DNA of 16,352 nt, from NCBI GenBank assembly GCA_048615375.1, contig JBMCLJ010000022.1:1-16352 (forward strand), written 5' to 3'. Below the pieces are notes generated by a model that ran no database searches, was not told the DNA's origin, and was given only the letters and a program-made list of their open reading frames with translations. Made by a program: the position numbers and the translations under genes. This DNA comes from JBMCLJ01 sp048615375. Lineage in GTDB: Bacteria; Patescibacteriota; Dojkabacteria; JAOAGR01. Of the stretch, positions 1-6,577 are shown piece by piece. Each line of letters opens with the position of its first letter. The first letter of the stretch is position 1.

Positions 1-60
1 AGCAGAATTCTACAGGCCGAACCTTCTTTACTTATATTTTTCATTGTACAAGACTCTATG

Positions 61-88
61 TTGACAAAATATAGGTTTAGGGTATAAT
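61..88 (+). promoter_or_regulatory. Consensus sigma70-type promoter for the first gene
   Basis: TTGACA at 61-66 and TATAAT at 83-88, separated by 16 bases, both perfect matches to the housekeeping consensus. The predicted start of transcription is near 95, giving a leader of about 35 nt before the ATG at 130, with no Shine-Dalgarno sequence in it. A 6-bp inverted repeat, TAGGGT (78-83) and ACCCTA (105-110), is centred on the predicted start site and could be an operator; that is inference. Confidence 0.8.
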
Positions 89-129
89 TAATACTGTATA
101 TATAACCCTACATTTATAACTTAAAAATT

Positions 130-924
130 ATGAGTATTTCATGCGAAAGTTTATTAGTACACGATCAACCAGTTGATTGTGCTAAAAAAAGCATTAGGAA
201 CGTAGTTAGTCATGCAGTCCATGCAGTCCATGCAGTTGCAAGAGACGTTAATCAACTTCTTTTATCTCAGGGAATTGATGTTTGTACAACTGTAAATGGT
301 TCCCGTCATACTCCTGTCGAACTTCTACAAGTTGTTCGTGATGATACTTGTGATTCAGCACTTCACCTAATGGTATGTGGACAAATAGCTCTACCATTTT
401 TCAATGCTATCTTATCCGGTGCCAGTATGCCTGTGGATTTTCCGGGAGAATGGGATGGCACAAGTTTTATAAATCATCAACCAGTGGTGACAGGTACAGA
501 AGTCAATACAGTAGTAGGTCCAAGGTGCGACTTGCCTCATCAGTCGCCCGTATTAATACTAGGTGATGGTTTGCCTATCGACGAATTTAAAACAGTCCCA
601 TGTATATTTAGTGCAACGAGCGGTCCCCTAGAGATTAGCAGTTATGCAGCAGCTCCGACAACACCTGCTCCAATTGTGACTACTCCCGCACCTCCACATT
701 TCAGTACCCAGGATGTTGTTACTACTAATGGAGTATGCGTACCAGCTAGTGGAATAAATGCATTTTTCAAAGCGTGGGGTATACCGGCGCCTGAATTACC
801 TCCTCATCCAAATGGATATACTGGCATTTTTATTGATCATAATGCATACGATCCAGGAACTGGAGAAGTCATGCCAGCTATGAGTTCAACTCTTTATGGT
901 CTTGTACCATGTTCTGGACCATGA
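130..924 (+). CDS. Hypothetical protein with Pro/Thr linker
   Basis: A 264-residue protein I do not recognise. It has no signal peptide and no convincing membrane segment, so it is probably cytoplasmic. It looks two-part: residues 1-170, then a Pro/Thr/Ala-rich linker at about 172-190, then a C-terminal part of about 70 residues rich in Pro, Gly and Tyr. Nine cysteines are scattered through it, two near the N-terminus (C5, C17). Residues 27-36 hold a His-Ala-Val repeat encoded by a 9-bp tandem repeat. The ATG at 130 follows a perfect promoter but lacks a Shine-Dalgarno sequence. It ends in TGA, and the same frame stays open afterwards into the 75-residue ORF at 934, so the two may be one broken or read-through gene. 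That it is a real gene rests on the promoter and ORF length; its function is unknown. Confidence 0.65.
   Translation: MSISCESLLVHDQPVDCAKKSIRNVVSHAVHAVHAVARDVNQLLLSQGIDVCTTVNGSRHTPVELLQVVRDDTCDSALHLMVCGQIALPFFNAILSGASMPVDFPGEWDGTSFINHQPVVTGTEVNTVVGPRCDLPHQSPVLILGDGLPIDEFKTVPCIFSATSGPLEISSYAAAPTTPAPIVTTPAPPHFSTQDVVTTNGVCVPASGINAFFKAWGIPAPELPPHPNGYTGIFIDHNAYDPGTGEVMPAMSSTLYGLVPCSGP
211..237 (+). repeat. Three-copy 9-bp tandem repeat inside a coding region
   Basis: Three consecutive copies of catgcagtc (211-219, 220-228, 229-237; the last copy ends in t). The unit is a multiple of three, so copy-number change would add or remove a His-Ala-Val tripeptide without shifting the frame of the 130-924 gene. 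Confidence 0.85.
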
Positions 925-933
925 TCAGGAAAC

Positions 934-1161
934 ATGCACTATCTTCACCATGGTGGTAATATGAGGCGTTTTTATCGAGCGAAAGTAATTGATAGAAGAT
1001 CTGGTAAAGAAAGATCACATGATTTTTTACTTAGGGGGTGTTATCCCGATGTAATACTATCACCAGTAAACGGTACTCAATCATTTATGTTAGACACTGC
1101 TGAAGGACTAGTAATTTCATATACTTTCGCAGTTGAAGCAGGGAATTTCGTTATGCCGTAA
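934..1161 (+). CDS. Small hypothetical protein, in frame after TGA
   Basis: A 75-residue ORF starting 9 nt after the stop of the 130-924 gene and in the same reading frame. An internal ATG at 961 (protein from MRRFYRAKV) is preceded by a GGTGG stretch and may be the real start, giving 66 residues. The protein is basic at its N-terminus (RRFYRAKVIDRRSGKER) and then becomes a mixed beta-like sequence; no family is recognised. It is either a small separately translated gene in the same transcript, or the tail of the upstream protein after a nonsense mutation or read-through of the TGA. No terminator hairpin with a T tract is visible between its end and the convergent gene at 1250. Confidence 0.45.
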   Translation: MHYLHHGGNMRRFYRAKVIDRRSGKERSHDFLLRGCYPDVILSPVNGTQSFMLDTAEGLVISYTFAVEAGNFVMP

Positions 1162-1249
1162 ACCCGAATCTTCGATCCAGATCGAGTAGTTATCCGTTTA
1201 AATAGTACTATCGCCGAACCCGTGGTACTTTGCTGAGGAGTAGATCGTT

Positions 1250-2560
1250 CTACCCGCAATTCTCCTTTAGTTTCAACTCACTTTCACCCAGCACGATCCA
1301 TCTTCCCAGGAAGTCCTGAGTGAATAGTAGCGGATTTTTACTCGCGTAATGTTGTAATGATGGGGTCTTAAACCCATGCTCCTGTTCAAATTCACTCTCG
1401 CTACCAAAACCTATTACTTTTTCCTGGTATTGCAACTGGTGAAGATCGTGATCATTTTTAATAAGGGAGTACATGCTCAGACCTTGCATAGTTCCTATCT
1501 TTCTCAGATTACTCTGGTTTAACTTGACTGTATCTGGATACTGGAGTCCCCCACATTGGTTCGGGAACGCCGCGTCATATGAATTATATACAGCTTGCGA
1601 CGTTACCAGGTCACTTTTTACAAACCTTAGATTTGGATTATCAGGCTTCTCACTACGTTTTCCATTTATAAATTGAGTGAGCTGTGTCTGGTATTCAGCG
1701 GCTTGCATGCTGGTCGCGAGTGTATAGACATACGCCGCACCTGTCTTATCAACGCTTATGAACATTTCGTTGCCAGTGTGGTAGAGCTGAAACAGTTTTT
1801 CAAATGTATTGCTGGACTCTTTTGTCGGTGAATCAGAGTAAAGAAGTTTTGTATCTGTTTTTATATCAGGCACTTCCTTCAGATTAGCAAAATTATAGTG
1901 AATCCCTGGGTCGGAGGAGAATGGGTATGATTTCAAAAAATCCGTCCTTACAAGTTCAAATTGTTGATTTATTCTGATCCTGAGAGGATGTACCGTCTCA
2001 ATATCGTCATACTTAGTTACTACTTGTTGATTCAGATATTTTTCATCAAATGCCGTATGCCTTAAAAACGTATCACCAATAAAAGTTTTATTATCCTTTG
2101 TAGCGAAAATTGAAAAAATTGAACCCCATCCGGATTCAAAGTTGTAAGCTACAATTTTTTTATAACCTTTATATGTACCGGTTTGTATTGTACCAGCATT
2201 ATAGTATTCAGTTGGAGAATCTGAAAAAGTATAAATTCCCAGATCTGCTGCAATATAAGGGATAGAACTTTTGATCAGAGCTTCTTTTCCTGGATTGCCC
2301 TGAGCTGGAGTCGCCGTTGACTCGATAGATGAAGTTGGTGTTGCATTTGTTGTATCTTCACTCGTAGCTTTTTCCTTAGAAGGTTGTGAGGTTGTATTGG
2401 GCACTTGAGTTTTAGGGGTTAATGCGTAAGTTATCAGAGCGGTAACCACAATTAATACTAATGCAATCAGTATGTAGAACTTGTGTTTTAGTATCAGCGC
2501 GACTATACCGCTGAGCTGGCTGGAGTCACTTGAGTTAGTCGGAGCGTACTTGTCTTTCAT
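1250..2560 (-). CDS. Single-pass membrane protein, unknown exported domain
   Basis: A 436-residue protein with a short cytoplasmic N-terminus, one strong membrane helix at about residues 20-47 (HKFYILIALVLIVVTALITY) and a Ser/Thr/Pro-rich linker at about 50-90. The remaining 340 residues, probably outside the membrane, are rich in Tyr, Phe and Asn and match no family I know. Two cysteines lie far apart in the exported part (one near Q-C-G-G-L and one next to the C-terminus). I chose the ATG at 2560 because it gives a natural charged N-terminus followed by the anchor. An upstream ATG at 2656 in the same frame would add 32 residues including a second hydrophobic stretch. An AATAAT lies 6 nt before that ATG, so the longer form cannot be excluded. 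It is convergent with the genes to its left. Confidence 0.75.
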   Translation of the reverse strand: MKDKYAPTNSSDSSQLSGIVALILKHKFYILIALVLIVVTALITYALTPKTQVPNTTSQPSKEKATSEDTTNATPTSSIESTATPAQGNPGKEALIKSSIPYIAADLGIYTFSDSPTEYYNAGTIQTGTYKGYKKIVAYNFESGWGSIFSIFATKDNKTFIGDTFLRHTAFDEKYLNQQVVTKYDDIETVHPLRIRINQQFELVRTDFLKSYPFSSDPGIHYNFANLKEVPDIKTDTKLLYSDSPTKESSNTFEKLFQLYHTGNEMFISVDKTGAAYVYTLATSMQAAEYQTQLTQFINGKRSEKPDNPNLRFVKSDLVTSQAVYNSYDAAFPNQCGGLQYPDTVKLNQSNLRKIGTMQGLSMYSLIKNDHDLHQLQYQEKVIGFGSESEFEQEHGFKTPSLQHYASKNPLLFTQDFLGRWIVLGESELKLKENCG

Positions 2561-2720
2561 AGAACATAATAGCGAAAGTAATAAACTTTTGAAAGGATGA
2601 TATAATATAATCAAGCTAGGAAAGACACTATTAAAGAAATTGCCTATTACCTGCATGATTCTATTATTTCTATTGTGGGTGTTTTCGTTACCTTGTTTTC
2701 TTAATTGGTATTGCCCTGGG

Positions 2721-2948
2721 CTATTTTAATGGTAAGGTTCTACAATCATTTTCCATCATTCTGAGAAATTCTATTGGGGTAAAAATTGAAACATTCATAT
2801 ACTTTTTGATAATAAGCAGATCCTTATCAAAAGTAATAATTGCACCTGCATTGCAGTCAATTGCCAGTTCTAGAATAAAGTTATCTCTTGTATCCCGGCA
2901 GACTGTAATTTTTGTTTCAGTATTAATTACTTGTACATTGCACTTATC
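2721..2948 (-). pseudogene. PIN-domain (VapC-like) protein, C-terminal remnant
   Basis: Reading the minus strand from 2948 gives about 75 codons ending at a TAG (2721-2723). The translation contains VCRDTRDNFILELAIDCNAG, then AIITFDKDLLI and FTPIEFL. This is the second half of a PIN-domain ribonuclease of the type found in toxin-antitoxin pairs, where the pattern is CRDPKDNKFLELA, then IVTGDKDLL, then ITPxEFL. The acidic residues of that half (RD, D-x-D) are kept. The first half with its catalytic Asp is missing, there is no start codon at the front, and the frame upstream contains TAG and TAA stops at about 2949-2960. No antitoxin gene is adjacent. I read it as a decayed gene. The motif order makes the family assignment fairly firm. 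Confidence 0.7.
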
Positions 2949-2966
2949 CTATAAATCTTATATAAT
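2938..2966 (+). promoter_or_regulatory. Promoter of the structured RNA
   Basis: TTGCAC (2938-2943), a 17-base spacer, and a perfect TATAAT (2961-2966). The predicted start of transcription is about 2972-2974. No convincing protein-coding ORF follows, but a long foldable sequence ending in an intrinsic terminator does. Confidence 0.65.
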
Positions 2967-2972
2967 GCTGCA

Positions 2973-3130
2973 ATTATTTAAGATTATGTCAATTATCAGA
3001 CCGCAAGTTAATCGTGTGAACATGCGCTCCCTGATGCTTTTGGGCGGGGGAATGCGTGGGATCCTTTTGCGGCTATAGACTGATCAATAAATTTGTACAG
3101 CATCCCGCCGCGAAAGGCGGGATTTTTTAT
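2973..3130 (+). ncRNA. Candidate structured RNA, 6S-like fold
   Basis: About 158 nt bounded by a good promoter and an intrinsic terminator. By hand it folds as one long irregular hairpin. The outer helix pairs 2972-2980 with 3088-3094 (attta/taaat plus aa/tt, with a two-base bulge). Next come ATCAG (2995-2999) with CTGAT (3080-3084) and CCGCAA (3001-3006) with TTGCGG (3067-3072). A large open internal loop follows (3007-3020 against 3059-3066), then a terminal helix of 11 positions with 10 pairs including G-U, CATGCGCTCCC (3021-3031) with GGGAATGCGTG (3048-3058). A closing stem, central bubble and terminal stem is the layout of 6S RNA, which binds RNA polymerase. That identity is a hypothesis from shape only. 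Alternatively it is a riboswitch or attenuator leader controlling the ABC transporter downstream. Confidence 0.45.
3102..3128 (+). terminator. Intrinsic terminator
   Basis: Perfect 8-bp G+C-rich stem ATCCCGCC (3102-3109) and GGCGGGAT (3116-3123), six-base loop GCGAAA, followed directly by a run of Ts (3123-3128). It faces the plus strand only, so some plus-strand transcript ends here. The only good promoter just upstream is the one at 2938-2966. Confidence 0.9.
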
Positions 3131-3175
3131 TTCCTGGAAGGGGCGGGTATCAAATAATGGGATACATAGAACTAT

Positions 3176-3205
3176 CGTCTGGAACAATGATTATTGTTCC
3201 AGACG
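3176..3205. repeat. Perfect 13-bp inverted repeat upstream of the ABC transporter
   Basis: Arms CGTCTGGAACAAT (3176-3188) and ATTGTTCCAGACG (3193-3205) match perfectly around a 4-base loop GATT, and end 31 bp before the transporter ATG. There is no T tract on either side, so it does not look like a terminator. Its right arm contains TTGTTC (3194-3199), which could act as a -35 box for an AATAAT at 3219-3224, so a regulator-binding site is possible. The pairing is certain; the role is a guess. Confidence 0.6.
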
Positions 3206-3236
3206 TCAAGACAATGTAAATAATTATGAAAAAATA

Positions 3237-5006
3237 ATGAAAACCAGAATTAAACAACTTCACACACTCCAGTTTTTCTGGAATTACCTGAAAAGCGAGT
3301 GGAAGCTTTATGCAGTAACACTAGTAGGGGTGAGTATCGCCAAAGTAGCCACGGCATATACGCCTGTTTACTATAAACAGCTCGTAGATGCCGCTACAAT
3401 GGAGGTAAACAATACTGCTATTGATATCGCAATTCACGCCTTGTTGATGATACTCATTTTGAAGCTCATAGCGTGGGTATGGGATATAGTCGAATATATC
3501 GGGTTGAACTTTGGAGTAGGGCGAAGTATTAAAAAAATCTATGATCACGCCTTTTCCTACATGCATCGACATTCTTATGGGTTCTTTACCAATAGCTTTA
3601 CGGGGACGCTGGTCAGCAGAATAAACAAGCTTGCAACTTCATTTGATGTGGTTGTGAGTAATACATTAGAAAATTTGATAGAACTGCTGTTACAGCTATC
3701 AGTTGCGCTATTTCTGATATCCCAGGTGAGCATACATATTAGTGCAATTATCCTGGTATGGGTACTTGTGTTTACGGTTATCAGCTTCTATATCTCAAAG
3801 TACGCGTATAAACTCGACAGGATAGCGGATGATTACGACTCGAAACTTTCGGGGAAAATCGCGGATGCGATCGCGAATCACTTTAATATCACATTATTCG
3901 CGAAACATACTGTTGAAGATAAGCGAATACAGGAAAGTACTACAGTGTACTCTCAAGCGCAGATCAAGTCATGGAACGCGTATATTATCGCTTCCAGTGT
4001 GCCTTCAATACTTATTATTGTTCTGGAAGTTATAGTAACCTACATATTTATTCAGTCATGGAAAGAGGGTGCTCTGACTGCTGGTGACTTCGTGCTTTTG
4101 CAAACACTCTTACTACAGATCTACGGTGAGATTCGCCACATTGGTAGTTTTATGCGAAGAATGGCTTCCTCATTTTCTGACGCGGCAGAAGGTGTAAAAA
4201 TCCTTACTACTCCTCATGAAATAAGCGACAGTGAAGATGCCGGGTCACTGAATGTAGAAGAAGGGCGTATCGAAGTGAAAAACCTTCAATTCGGATATAG
4301 CGAGGAAAAAGCGGTGTATCAGAACTTTAGTTTGACGATAGAGCCAGGGAAGCGGGTTGCACTTGTTTCGAAGTCTGGTGGTGGTAAGTCGACACTGGTC
4401 AAGCTCCTGCTGCGGCTTTACAATATACCTGAGAACGCAATATTTATTGACGGTCAGGATATTATGAAGGTTACACTTGAGAGTTTACGGAAAAGTATTT
4501 CTCTTGTCCCGCAGGAACCGGTGCTGTTTCACCGAACATTGCGGGAGAATATCGCCTACGCGAAACCTGAGGCAACAATCGAAGAAATTATTGAAGCCGC
4601 TAAAAAAGCACATTGCCATGAGTTTATTGCCCAACTCCCGGAAAGATATGATACTCTGGTAGGTGAGCGGGGTATCAAGCTCTCGGGTGGTGAACGACAA
4701 CGTGTAGCGATAGCACGAGCTATTCTGGAAAACGCTCCAATACTGATACTTGATGAAGCTACCAGCGCGCTTGATTCCGAGTCAGAGCATTTGATTCAGG
4801 AAGCGCTGCATGAACTGATGAAGGGGAAGACCACCATAGCAATCGCCCACAGGCTCTCAACAATAATGGAGATGGATGAAATAATTGTGCTTGAACATGG
4901 TTCGGTAATTGAACGTGGTTCACATACAGCACTGGTTAATAGTCCAAAAAGTCTCTACAAAAACCTTTGGGAAATCCAGGCAGGTGGATTCTCAGAACAT
5001 GTATAG
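3237..5006 (+). CDS. ABC transporter, fused permease and ATPase (half-transporter)
   Basis: A 589-residue exporter-type half-transporter that should dimerise in the cytoplasmic membrane; the substrate cannot be told. The membrane domain covers about residues 1-310 with roughly six helices. The ATPase domain follows from about 345. Its Walker A is SKSGGGKST at 378-386, its Q-loop is LVPQEP, and its signature is LSGGERQRVAIARA starting at 482. Walker B is ILILDEATSALD with D506 and E507, and the H-loop is AIAHRLST. The first Gly of Walker A is a Ser; the lysine and following Ser/Thr are intact, so the enzyme should be active. The frame is open back to 3093, but that stretch reads through the terminator hairpin at 3102-3128, so I start at the ATG at 3237 where the normal N-terminal helix begins. 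It has no operon partner and is followed by a hairpin at 5059-5090. Confidence 0.92.
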   Translation: MKTRIKQLHTLQFFWNYLKSEWKLYAVTLVGVSIAKVATAYTPVYYKQLVDAATMEVNNTAIDIAIHALLMILILKLIAWVWDIVEYIGLNFGVGRSIKKIYDHAFSYMHRHSYGFFTNSFTGTLVSRINKLATSFDVVVSNTLENLIELLLQLSVALFLISQVSIHISAIILVWVLVFTVISFYISKYAYKLDRIADDYDSKLSGKIADAIANHFNITLFAKHTVEDKRIQESTTVYSQAQIKSWNAYIIASSVPSILIIVLEVIVTYIFIQSWKEGALTAGDFVLLQTLLLQIYGEIRHIGSFMRRMASSFSDAAEGVKILTTPHEISDSEDAGSLNVEEGRIEVKNLQFGYSEEKAVYQNFSLTIEPGKRVALVSKSGGGKSTLVKLLLRLYNIPENAIFIDGQDIMKVTLESLRKSISLVPQEPVLFHRTLRENIAYAKPEATIEEIIEAAKKAHCHEFIAQLPERYDTLVGERGIKLSGGERQRVAIARAILENAPILILDEATSALDSESEHLIQEALHELMKGKTTIAIAHRLSTIMEMDEIIVLEHGSVIERGSHTALVNSPKSLYKNLWEIQAGGFSEHV

Positions 5007-5050
5007 TGAAAAAAAATGTCAGAACATCTGAATGGTTTGAACAGTACAAT

Positions 5051-5090
5051 AAAAAAATGGGATCTAAACAGTACTTCATGTTTAGATCCC
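5051..5090 (-). terminator. Intrinsic terminator between convergent genes
   Basis: A perfect 12-bp stem, GGGATCTAAACA (5059-5070) and TGTTTAGATCCC (5079-5090), with an 8-base loop. On the minus strand it is followed by seven Ts (5057-5051), so it terminates the 5112-5456 gene. It also lies 52 bp behind the ABC transporter stop and may slow plus-strand transcription too, but the T tract there is poor. Confidence 0.88.
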
Positions 5091-5111
5091 TCATTAGTTC
5101 TATATTCTGTA

Positions 5112-5456
5112 TTACTTAATCAATTTTAAATTCCCAATCACTGGTAGTGGTTCACACGAACCCTGGGCTGCCTGCACAATACCCATGATTGCAAGTATTG
5201 CAGCAGGAATGAGAAAAATAATTCCAATGCAGAAACCGATCGTTAACCAGCCAAGGAATGAAATGATAGCTACTATGATTGCCTGATTCGCGTGGTGTTT
5301 TACATACTCTGATTCGTTAAGTACAAACAAAGGTACGAAGAAAATAATATACCCCAGGATAGCGTAAATCTTATATTTTTCTACCTCCTGTGGAGTAGGG
5401 GTGTATCCTGATGAATTGTTAGGAGTTGCATTGTTTGTTGTATTTTGGTCTGCCAT
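5112..5456 (-). CDS. Small membrane protein, DUF4870/Tic20-like
   Basis: A 114-residue integral membrane protein. Residues 1-25 are an Asn/Thr/Pro-rich cytoplasmic tail. Hydrophobic segments follow at about 29-46 and 58-97, the latter probably two helices. The segment between them, YVKHHANQA, is the hallmark of the DUF4870/Tic20-like family (usually FxKxHAxQA before the second helix). The family is widespread and its function is not established in bacteria. The ATG at 5456 lies 7 nt behind an extended -10 box, so its mRNA is probably leaderless. It shares a 56-bp intergenic region with the divergent reductase gene at 5513 and ends at the strong hairpin at 5059-5090. Confidence 0.8.
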   Translation of the reverse strand: MADQNTTNNATPNNSSGYTPTPQEVEKYKIYAILGYIIFFVPLFVLNESEYVKHHANQAIIVAIISFLGWLTIGFCIGIIFLIPAAILAIMGIVQAAQGSCEPLPVIGNLKLIK

Positions 5457-5463
5457 GGTTTAG

Positions 5464-5469
5464 ATTATA
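5464..5469 (-). promoter_or_regulatory. Extended -10 box giving a leaderless start
   Basis: On the minus strand the sequence reads TGGTATAAT, an extended -10 element (TGn plus perfect TATAAT). It ends 7 nt before the ATG at 5456, placing the expected transcription start on or next to the start codon. Confidence 0.65.
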
Positions 5470-5512
5470 CCAATTTATTTTAAAATTTCAGCAACTTTTT
5501 TTTAAAACAGGT

Positions 5513-6037
5513 ATGAAACAAACAAAACTAACTGTATCATTGTTTGTGGTAGTAAGTATTGACGGGTATATCGCCAGAAATATTGAAGATACTCCTTTTC
5601 AATGGAATTCCAGAGAAGATCAAGACCATTTTCTCCAAAGCACACGTGAAATAGGAGTTTTGATTATGGGAAATCGAACCTATAAAAGTATGGGAGGAAA
5701 GGTAAGGAGTGGATTAGAATATTATGTATTCTCACATTCTGAAGAACAAAACAGCTCCAATCTGAATTACGTGAAAGGCGACAGTAAAGAAGTACTGGTC
5801 TCGCTTGAGAAAAACGGCGTGACGCGTGTAGCTCTTATTGGAGGGAATGAGGTGTACACGCAGTTTTTACAGGCTGGGCTGGTAGATACAATGTTCGTTA
5901 CAATTGAGCCTGTGGTATTCGGATCTGGTATTCCATTCATAAGCGGTTTGAATATGCCGATCAGATGGGAATTGGTAACCAGTTCATTGCTCAATGCGAC
6001 AGGAACCTTGCTTCTGGAATATGATCTACGTGAATGA
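5513..6037 (+). CDS. Dihydrofolate reductase / RibD C-terminal family protein
   Basis: A 174-residue single-domain protein of the DHFR/RibD-C fold, which uses NAD(P)H to reduce a pterin or a deaminated flavin precursor. Family marks are VVVSIDGYIA at about 9-18, MGNRTYKSMGG at about 50-60, and the long block from about 108 to 140 with ALIGGNEVYTQFL, LVDTMFVTIEPVVFGSG and PFI. The RibD deaminase half is absent and no riboflavin or thymidylate genes are nearby. It could supply reduced folate or belong to the large uncharacterised DHFR-like group. I chose the ATG at 5513 because the conserved N-terminal strand begins there; an upstream ATG at 5426 would overlap the divergent gene and its promoter. 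It ends in TGA, 12 bp from the convergent stop at 6050. Confidence 0.85.
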   Translation: MKQTKLTVSLFVVVSIDGYIARNIEDTPFQWNSREDQDHFLQSTREIGVLIMGNRTYKSMGGKVRSGLEYYVFSHSEEQNSSNLNYVKGDSKEVLVSLEKNGVTRVALIGGNEVYTQFLQAGLVDTMFVTIEPVVFGSGIPFISGLNMPIRWELVTSSLLNATGTLLLEYDLRE

Positions 6038-6049
6038 TTGCTTCAACGT

Positions 6050-6322
6050 CTACCCCACGTGGCGTAGCGTTGCGAGAAACTCCTGTGTTTTAGTACGGAG
6101 ACTGGTTGCGTTTATATCAATATTCTCTGCTGGTGAGCCCAGGAGATCAAGTATTTGCTCAGCATCTTCCTCGTTCATGTACACAGTTACATGATCCTCC
6201 TGAATGTTCGTTGCAGCAAGTAATCGATCATAGAGTGATGCAGTTTGCTCTCCTGCATCACTCAGTGCTTGTATCGCTACGGCGATTTCTGGTTTGCTTA
6301 GCTGAATTGTTCCTCTGAGCAT
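6050..6322 (-). CDS. Small hypothetical protein
   Basis: A 90-residue soluble protein of unknown function. It looks mostly helical: residues 9-35 (KPEIAVAIQALSDAGEQTAS) and 50-62 (EEDAEQILDLLG) are amphipathic, separated by a short strand VTVYM, and a third helix runs to the end. It is acidic and has no cysteine or membrane segment. An open frame in the opposite direction covers the same bases, but this strand gives the more protein-like translation. A possible extended -10 box lies 35 nt upstream (6357-6365). It is convergent with the reductase gene, with only 12 bp between stops. Confidence 0.6.
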   Translation of the reverse strand: MLRGTIQLSKPEIAVAIQALSDAGEQTASLYDRLLAATNIQEDHVTVYMNEEDAEQILDLLGSPAENIDINATSLRTKTQEFLATLRHVG

Positions 6323-6356
6323 ACTTAATGGTCATGTATGTGAATTTTGTAAAAAT

Positions 6357-6365
6357 AGTATATCA
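6357..6365 (-). promoter_or_regulatory. Possible extended -10 box for the 6050-6322 gene
   Basis: Minus strand TGATATACT (TGn followed by TATACT, 5 of 6 to consensus). The predicted transcription start is about 6350, giving a leader of roughly 28 nt. No good -35 is present. Confidence 0.3.
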
Positions 6366-6399
6366 TGTTTCATGAAGAGACTGCTCCCTCTCCACAAGC

Positions 6400-6552
6400 T
6401 CACCATGGTCGTAGGCCTGTTCTTTTTCTTTGGAGCTTTTTTTGTTTGACAGAATAGTGGTAATTACACTTTTTGCATCTGTATCTCTGACGATTTTCTT
6501 CAAAGCCAGATTTTACATATTTTCTACTCCCACATCTTGTACATGGCATCAT
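6400..6552 (-). pseudogene. Transposase zinc-ribbon remnant (InsA/IS1-like)
   Basis: Too short to appear in a normal gene call: 50 codons on the minus strand, from ATG ATG at 6552-6547 to a TGA at 6402-6400. The translation contains CTRCGSRKYVKSGF, then QRYRCKKCNYHYSVKQKK. Two Cys pairs (C-x2-C and C-x2-C), a GF turn and the QRYRCKxC signature are the N-terminal zinc ribbon of IS1/InsA-like transposases, normally CPxCGSxxVVKNGxxxGxQRYxCKxCGxxF. After it such proteins continue into a helix-turn-helix and a catalytic domain, but here the frame ends with a basic tail and no continuation is visible in the other frames. It is probably a leftover of an insertion element; a free-standing 50-residue zinc ribbon is less likely. 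No inverted-repeat ends were found. Confidence 0.65.
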
Positions 6553-6577
6553 GAAAATTAAGTAGATCTAGTTAACA

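Noticed and set aside
1..60. Possible end or start of a gene at the left edge
   Set aside because: No ORF or family pattern is visible in this short stretch; it appears to be intergenic.
2806..3078. 90-residue plus-strand ORF
   Set aside because: It runs antisense through the PIN remnant and then across the RNA promoter and RNA body; the translation has no protein-like pattern and the minus-strand PIN match explains the first half.
3093..3236. 48-residue N-terminal extension of the ABC transporter
   Set aside because: It would translate the intrinsic terminator and the 13-bp inverted repeat; the family N-terminus fits the ATG at 3237.
5426..5512. Longer N-terminus for the DHFR-like gene
   Set aside because: It would overlap the divergent gene and its -10 box; the conserved fold starts just after 5513.
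130..6037. Alternative genetic code with TGA as glycine (as in Gracilibacteria/Absconditabacteria)
   Set aside because: The long conserved genes (ABC transporter, reductase, glycosyltransferase, recombinase) have no in-frame TGA, and the DHFR-like protein ends at the expected place with TGA.
6372..6449. A 25-residue plus-strand ORF with a hydrophobic Phe-rich end, like a small membrane peptide
   Set aside because: It is antisense to the lysine-rich end of the transposase remnant, which by itself creates the Phe run; no convincing promoter or ribosome site is present.
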